64,000 bases of DNA from Sorex araneus. Lineage: Eukaryota > Chordata > Mammalia > Eulipotyphla > Soricidae. The notes beneath the pieces are model-generated. The model was not told the origin of the DNA. It did no database searches and saw nothing but the letters and a program-made list of their open reading frames with translations. The position numbers and the translations under genes were made by a program. The stretch spans positions 120,879,678 through 120,943,677 of the forward strand of contig NC_073307.1 in the NCBI RefSeq assembly GCF_027595985.1. The letters are read 5' to 3'. The stretch's first letter is position 1, and every line of letters begins with the position of its first letter. This document shows positions 57,845 through 64,000 of this stretch, one piece after another.

Positions 57845-58345
57845 GACGATGAAGAACTTCTGGTCTGGGCACATCTTTACAAGTCCACCGTTCTTCCTGC
57901 ACTAACAGACGCCTCAGAGACCTGGACCCTTTGAAAATAGGATGAGAATGCTATTTGGGTGTCCGAAAGAGGTATCAAAGAACAAAGCTTGGAGTATGAC
58001 ATTTCAGTCAAGTGAGAGAAGGAATCCAGAGTTCCGACCTCTGTCAACCATCAAGAATCAGGGATGATGCCTTGTTTGCCACGGCATCAAAATATCAGAT
58101 GGGCCGTACTCATAATGCAATTTAGATATGACCGCTGGACTAGAATTGTTACTGACTGAATTCCATGGGATGTCAAAAGAATCCTTGGCCACCCACCTAA
58201 GAGATGTTCAGACTTTTTTGTCAAGACCCTGAATGAATGGTTTGAGGCTCTTCATGTTCCTGGAGCAAGCAAAAGCCATTGGGCTACACTAGCATGTGAC
58301 GGGGATGAATGGAGATGTTACTGGTGTTTGCTTGAGCAAGTCAAT
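57845..58345 (+). mobile_element. RTE-clade LINE, C-terminal coding remnant
   Basis: The plus strand encodes, with a few stops and shifts, HLYKSTVLPALTDASETWTL, then IRWAVLIMQFRYDRWTRIVT, PWDVKRILGHPPKRCSDFFV, KTLNEWFEALHVPGASKSHW and DGDEWRCYWCLLEQVNEQRK. This is the collinear C-terminus of RTE reverse transcriptases of the nematode-like type. The last block is the same sequence as the tail of the shrew SINEs. 5'-truncated and inactive. Confidence 0.82.
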
Positions 58346-58735
58346 GAGCAACGGAAGACAAGTAAAGTGAAGCTTGTATTAAGTCGATTTCTCCTCTGTC
58401 CATCTCTTTCAGAAGAGTGCTGATTTATTTTCTATTTAGATTTTTAGATAGGGCTTTTTATTATGTTCTGTTGTAATCTATATGCTTTACATATCTCATT
58501 GGAAACCTTTATCTGATGTTGTTGAATTCAAATACTTTCTCCTTTTCATTTAAGTTCTATTAGTTTTTGCCCATGTTTCCTATGATTTACAGTAATGTTT
58601 GAATTTTATGAGCTCCATTTTGTATTTTTTTATTCTGTTATCTTAGATACTAATTTTCAAGAATTAGTGTTTGATTGAAGACAAAAAATTCATGGAGAAA
58701 TAATAAGTCCAGATCTCTGACAGCACACAGAGATA
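58346..58735 (-). repeat. Old L1 remnant, duplicate of 46263-46640
   Basis: Near-parallel to 46263-46640 ('gtctatttg' and 'tttatctgatgttgttga'), with L1-E inserted just after. Confidence 0.6.
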
Positions 58736-58749
58736 TATAAGATATATAT

Positions 58750-60855
58750 AGTAAAGTTGCAACCTATAAAATCAATACCAAAAAGTCCATGGCTTTCCTT
58801 TATACAAATAATGAGAGAAAAGAAAGCGACATGATAAAAGCAATTCCGTTCACAATTGTGCCTCAAAAAATCAAGTACCTTGGAATGAGTTTAACTAAGG
58901 AGATAAAGGACTTGTATAATGAAAACTACAAAACGCTACATCAGGAAATAAAAGAGGACACGAGGAAATGGAAAGATATCCCCTGCTCATGGATTGGAAA
59001 AATTAATATTGTCAAAATGGCAATTCTCCCCAAAGCATTGTACAAATTCAATGAGATCCCTATAGGGATACCATTGTCATTCTTCAAAGAAATGGAGCAA
59101 GTCCTCCTGAAATTCATATGGAACAATAAGCCCCCACGAATAGCTACAGCAATTCTTGGGAAAAAGAAAATGGGAGGAATCAAACTCCTCAACTTCCAAC
59201 TTTACTACAAAGCGGTAGTCATTAAAACAGCATGGTACTGGAACAAAGGCAGAGCTGCAGACCAATGTAACAGGGTTGAATATTCTGACACATCCCCCCA
59301 AATATATGATCATCTAATCTTTGATAAGGGAACAAGAAATGTGAAGTGGAGCAAGAAAATCATGTTTAACAAATTGTGCTGGCAAAACTGGACAGCTACA
59401 TGCAAAAAAAAATGGGCTTAGACCTCCACCTATCACCATGTACAAAAGTCAGATCAAAATGAATTAAAGACCTCAACATCAAACCAGAATCCCTAAGGTA
59501 CATTGAAGACAAGGTCGGCAAAACCCTCCACGACATTGAAGCCAATGGTATCTTCCAAGCTGACATGCCACTGGCCAAGCAAATGAAAACAGAGATAAAT
59601 AAATGGGACTATCTCAAACTAAAAAGCTTCTGCACCTCAAGAGAAACAGTGACCAAAGTACAAAGACTATATACAGAATGGGAAAGGATATTTACGCAGT
59701 ACCCATCCGATAAAGGGTTGATATCAAGGATATACAATGCACTGGTTGAACTCCACAAGAAGAAAACTGTCAAACCGATCAAAAAATGGGGTGATTAAAT
59801 GAACAGAAAATTTTCCTAAGAAGAAATCTGAATGGCTGAGAGGCACATGAGAAAATATTCAACATCGCTAATCACCAGGGAGATGCTGATCAAAACAACA
59901 ATGAGATATTATCTCACACCACAGAGACTGGCCCACATCCCAAAAAACAAAAGCAACCCATGTTGGCGTGGATATGGGGAGAAAGGGACTCTCCTTCACT
60001 GCTGGTGGGAATGCCGACTCGTTCAGCTCTTTTGGAAAACAATATGGTCGATACTTAAAAAATTAGAAATTGAGCTTCCATTTGACCCAGCAATGCCACT
60101 GCTGGGAATATATCCCTGAGAAGCAAAAAGGTATAGTAGATATGACATCTGCATTTCTATGTTCATTGTACCACTGTTTACAATAGCCACAATCTGGAAA
60201 AAACTCGAGTGCCCAAAAACAGGTGACTGACTGGAAAACTCTGGTACATCTACACAATGAAATACTATGTAGCTATCAGAAAACATGAATTCATGAAATT
60301 TTCATATAAGTGGATCAACATGGAAAGTTGAGTGAAATGAGTCAGAAAGAAAGAGACAGACATAGAAAGATTGCACTCATCTGTGGAATATAGAGTAGGA
60401 GACTAACACCCAAGAATAGTAGAAATAAGTACCAGGAGGTTGACTCCATGGCTTGGAAGCTGACCTCACATTCTGGGGAGAGGACAACTCAGATAGAGAA
60501 GGGAATACCAAGTAAAATGTGGTTGGGGGCCATGTGGGGGAAGGGTGATGCTTGCTGGACATAGACTAGAGACTGAACACAATGGCCACTCAACACCTTT
60601 ATTGCAAACCACAGCACCTAATTAGAGAGAGAACAAAAGGGAATACCCTGCCACAGTGGCAGGGTGGGGTGGGGAGAGATGGGATTGGGGAGGGTGGGAG
60701 CTATGCTGGGTTTATTTGTGGTGGAGAATGGGCACTGGTGAAAGAATGGGTTCTCGAACTTTGTATTAGGGAAACATGAGCACAAAAATGTATAAATCTG
60801 TAATTGTACCCTCACGGTGATTCACTAATTAAAAGTAATTTAATTTAAAAAAGAA
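58750..60855 (+). mobile_element. 5'-truncated L1 in plus orientation (L1-E)
   Basis: Begins inside ORF2 just after the palm ('agtaaagttgcaacctataa'). It encodes [20 protein letters not shown] (58789) through the thumb, C-terminus and Cys-rich segment (59832-60119: [18 protein letters not shown]). It has frameshifts near 59421, 59560 and 59800, then a 3' UTR to the A-rich end at about 60855. It interrupts the duplicated receptor flank between 58740 and 61045, with 'agatatata'-like sequence on both sides. Confidence 0.92.
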
Positions 60856-60935
60856 AGCCAGTATGGAGGTTTTTCTGAGAAATAAATACAGAGAGTAGGA
60901 GAAATAGAACAGTGAGTAGAGTTATTTCCTTTATA

Positions 60936-61035
60936 TGAGGGAAACATGAGCACAAAAATGTATAAATCTGTAATTGTACCATCATGGTGATTCATTAATT
61001 AAAAAATGAATAAATTTTAAAAATTTTAAAAAGAT
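60936..61035 (+). repeat. Second L1 3' terminus downstream of L1-E
   Basis: Repeats the last 85 bp of L1-E ('gggaaacatgagcacaaaaa' at 60768 and 60949) after about 80 bp of other sequence, then A-rich and (TA)n. It may be a separate small insertion or a rearranged end. Confidence 0.7.
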
Positions 61036-61369
61036 ATATATATATATATAGAACCACCCATCTAGAAAATGAATTGAAAATTATTCCTAGTTTCATGTTT
61101 AACTTCTTTCCTATTATCCAGAGTTACTTTCTAATTATTCTATGTGAGAAATACAAACATGTCATGAAAACACTAGAAGATTAATGGTAACAGCAAATTT
61201 ATTCTGTGTGAACACTGTATAGACATACAAAAGTAGCCTTTTTACCTATATAGAGAGAGCATGAAGATAAATGGTGGATCAGTTATAATATTCAGCTTTT
61301 AAGGGTGAGAATAGAGTATCTGAAATGCAATAAAAAATTTCTGAAAACTATATCTACATTTTGATTGAG

Positions 61370-62391
61370 TTAGACCACATGAGTATTTCCTGACATCTCC
61401 AGGGTCTCCTGAGGAGGGCTGCCTTGGCTTCCATCCTCCTCAGGAACATCCTGCAAAACTCTCTGCAAAACTACTTTGAAGCTCCTTCTTTGCTGTCTTC
61501 TCTGCTGTCTAAAAGAGCCAACAAAGAAGTAAATGATGGGATTGGCAGAGCTGTTGACACAGGTTAATAAACGTAGCACTTTATATGCTATAATGTTGTT
61601 CCTGTCAGAAAAAGTTGGCATCCAGTATAAGAGAACCTGACCTTTCCCCAGGGCAGGGCATAGAGGAGGAAGACCAGCAGTGTCAGCGCAATGGTCATGT
61701 ACAGCCTGGTCAGCTTCATCTTCCGGGAGCCACACAACAATCTAATCAGCAGCACCAGGCTGGACCCAAACAGAAGCCCAAAGGAGAAAATAGGCCATGT
61801 GACAATGCTGAAACCAGTTAACATACAAAAATATTCATTAGTATATCCAAACCATAAGCCACAGAACACCAAATCCAGGATGATCAGGAGCAGAGCCAGG
61901 GCCCGGAGCAAGACACACATGACAGATGACATGTGTTTTAGACGGTGGCAACGATACCAGATGGGCTTTAGGACAGACAGACAATGCTCAGTACTAATGG
62001 CAGTGAGAATGCTCAGGCCCACATGATACGGAAAGACAAACATTATAATACAAACTTGGAACACATTGTGGGAGTCTAGTCTGCTATATCCCACAACAGC
62101 TAATATGGAGAATATCATGTGGATGGATAGAAAGACAAAATCAGCTCCTGCCAAGTTGAGGATGTAGACGGAGAAAGCATTCCTCTGCATGCGGAAAGCC
62201 AGGAGCCAGAGAACCACAGCATTTCCTGCCAGTCCCACAAGGGAAATGATAATTTTCACAAGGCTAAATATCAGCTACTCCATGTGAAATGGTCTTCCAA
62301 AACCACCAAGTCACTTGTATTCTGCAGTGTGCTTTCAGTCACCCAAGGTGTGGCAGTTACATCCATACTCAGATATTCTTTGCTGGTGTTC
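61370..62391 (-). pseudogene. MRGPRX-type receptor pseudogene (copy 6), two frameshifts
   Basis: Acceptor 'tttccag' ends at 62392 and ATG is at 62366-62364 (MDVTATPWVTESTLQ). The frame breaks after about 30 codons near 62280. Helices 1-6 are readable in the frame ending at 61588 (SLVGLAGNAVVLWLLAFRMQ; TEHC instead of [15 protein letters not shown]). A one-base deletion in the stretch after LPWG (about 61640) shifts the frame, and the C-terminal part is open at 61735-61370 ([32 protein letters not shown]). It is the duplicate of copy 5. Its 5' exon would lie beyond the window. Confidence 0.92.
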
Positions 62392-63011
62392 CTGGAAACA
62401 CAAATGAGAAAGAATTTTCAGTATGGTCATGGGTTCTCATGGTCCTATGGGTACTTGAGAGTAGAGAGAAGTAACTTAGATATTTGAAGCAGTCCACAAA
62501 ACTTTGACATCCTATATTTGGACTCTGCCTGATCTTTTTGATTGAAGCCTGGGATGTCTCTACTGAATCACAGCTTTTCACAAATATGAACTGTTCTAAG
62601 GTCCTGATTTTTCCACTAGTTTCCTAGGCCATGTCCCATTGCACATTCAAAAGGAATGTGAAATGAAAGAAAATGTTAAGTAAATACTATCATTTCCTTA
62701 TGGAGAAAGAAAAAGGAAGCACAAAGAGTGTGAGTGGTCAGTACCTGATTGCATGCATACAATTGGTGTAGTGATATTCTGAATATCCAGGTCTGAGTCA
62801 GTTGCTTTTCCTTTTCTAACTGTTCAGATCCACTTGTAGAATGAAATGCATCCTACTTAAAGAGAAGGGAGTTAAAGATGCCAGTAACTCTTCTAAAGAT
62901 TGGGGGAATCTATAAATTTAGGATTTTATGCACAGCTTGGATTATACAATTTCAAATGTTAAAGATATTTTGTTAAAAATACTGAGAAAGTGTTTACAAT
63001 TTAAAATTCAT
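62392..63011. other. Intron of copy 6
   Basis: Duplicate of 47997-48604, collinear throughout. No gene. Confidence 0.5.
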
Positions 63012-63233
63012 CTGATTGCTCATCAATTTGCTCGAGCAGGCACCAGTAATGTATCCATTGTGAGACTTGTTGTTAATGTTTTTGGCATATTGAGTAGACC
63101 AGGGTAGCTTGCCAGGCTCTGCCGTGCAGGTAGAATCCACTTGGTAGCTTGCCGGACTCTCCTACAGGGACAGATGAATTGAACCCAGGTTGGCCTCATG
63201 GAAGGCAAATGCCCTACCTGATGTGCTACAGTT
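63012..63233 (-). mobile_element. Sorex-type SINE (duplicate of 48605)
   Basis: Same position in the duplicated segment. It lacks the inverted repeat of its partner. Confidence 0.8.
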
Positions 63234-63681
63234 TAAAATAAATTATAAAAAATTCGTCTTTGATAATAATGTTACTGTCAGGTTTGATGTATAAAACTTT
63301 CTAGTACCCCACATGCACTGTGTTCTCACTTTTCTCGATCATTTTTCCAGTGTCCCAACTCCTTCATTTTTAACTCCCTTATCTCCTCAGCATCATACAC
63401 TTTCTACTGAAGTCCAGTTCTGTTAGTCTGGGACATTTGTTATACCCTGACACTATTTATTTATATGAGACAAATTATACATGTCTTTCTCCTAACTTCA
63501 CTTACAGTAAGATCCATCCATATAGCAAGCAATTAATTGATGTTTTTTGTTGCCTCCCAAGAGAAACATTTGAAGGCACAAGACCCTTGCTACTAGGAAA
63601 AGACAACCATGTTCCACCAAGCAGAAGACTCAATAGTAAGAGGATATCCTCCCCTGAGCAACTCCCACAGTGAAAGGAGGA

Positions 63682-63800
63682 CTTATTTTTTTCATTTTTA
63701 TTGAATCACCATGAGGTACAGCTACAAAGCTTTCATGTTTAAGTTTCAGTCATACAGTGATCAAACACCCATCCCCCCACCAGTGCACATTTTCAACCAC
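63682..63800 (-). repeat. Short L1 3'-terminal fragment (duplicate of 49321)
   Basis: 'attgaatcaccatgaggtac' to 'cagtgcacattttcaaccac'. The duplicated flank continues to the window end. Confidence 0.65.
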
Positions 63801-64000
63801 CAATGAGGAGGACTTATTTTACTAGAAATAATAAAGAAGCCATCAAATCTCTCTTGGATTTTGCACTCTTGGTGGCCTGAATGAGAAGAAGTAAAGTACA
63901 GACATATTTCCATCAGGGCACATGTCCTATTCACTCATGTCACTAAACACAAATGTCAGCTGTAATAAGTGCTTGTCTTTTGTGTTTCAAGAAAAAAATC

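Overview
The window looks like mammalian genomic DNA, most likely from a shrew of the genus Sorex. It is dense in young and old L1 elements. It also carries tRNA-derived SINEs with the head 'gctggagcgatagcacagtgg', which I recognise as the Sorex-type SINE, and fragments of an RTE-clade LINE resembling nematode RTEs and the shrew element reported as RTE1_Sar. The species call is inferred from repeats alone. There are no prokaryotic features and no CRISPR.

The only cellular genes are a minus-strand cluster of Mas-related G-protein-coupled receptors (MRGPRX type). One copy (coding exon 9299-10328) is uninterrupted. Another (46973-47996) is broken only by one TAC-to-TAA change. Copies at 25068-26125, 34560-35400, 43958-45024 and 61370-62391 are pseudogenes, and a scrap of one lies at 53795-53865. 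Upstream of several copies is a conserved module ending in a splice donor, at 13131, 36426, 50737 and 55224. In three of these an ATG lies 11 nt before the donor and would be in frame with the coding exon. The cluster grew by duplication of a unit of coding exon, about 2.7 kb intron, short 5' exon and upstream module. The clearest pair is 46205-49900 versus 58290-64000.

Transposon layout: 1-345 RTE endonuclease fragment (minus); 346-1217 CT-rich, LTR-like; 1481-7303 full-length L1-A (minus) inserted in an unclassified repeat; 7470-9178 old L1 and a SINE; 9299-13141 MRGPR gene 1; 11690-17297 SINEs, composite SINE-like elements and a 330-bp direct repeat; 17314-24702 full-length L1-B (minus) with both ORFs open and about 10.7 tandem 164-bp promoter monomers; 25068-28065 MRGPR pseudogene unit; 28066-33764 degraded L1-C holding a nested L1 with a probable 3' transduction; 33780-37217 MRGPR pseudogene unit; 37218-42887 degraded L1-D; 42888-46640 MRGPR pseudogene and RTE fragments; 46973-53865 near-intact MRGPR, its exon 1 and a relic; 53876-58345 short L1 ends, exon module and an RTE 3' part; 58750-61035 5'-truncated plus-strand L1-E; 61370-64000 MRGPR pseudogene and duplicated flank.

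The most notable signals are: (i) nematode-like RTE pieces whose 3' coding end is the same sequence as the tail of the shrew SINEs, which implies an RTE-driven SINE; (ii) a rodent-like tandem-monomer L1 promoter in a shrew, with a different monomer in the neighbouring L1; (iii) an L1 with fully open ORFs but a changed catalytic aspartate (FADD to FADY); and (iv) an MRGPR whose usual ATG is lost but which has an in-frame ATG in the upstream exon.
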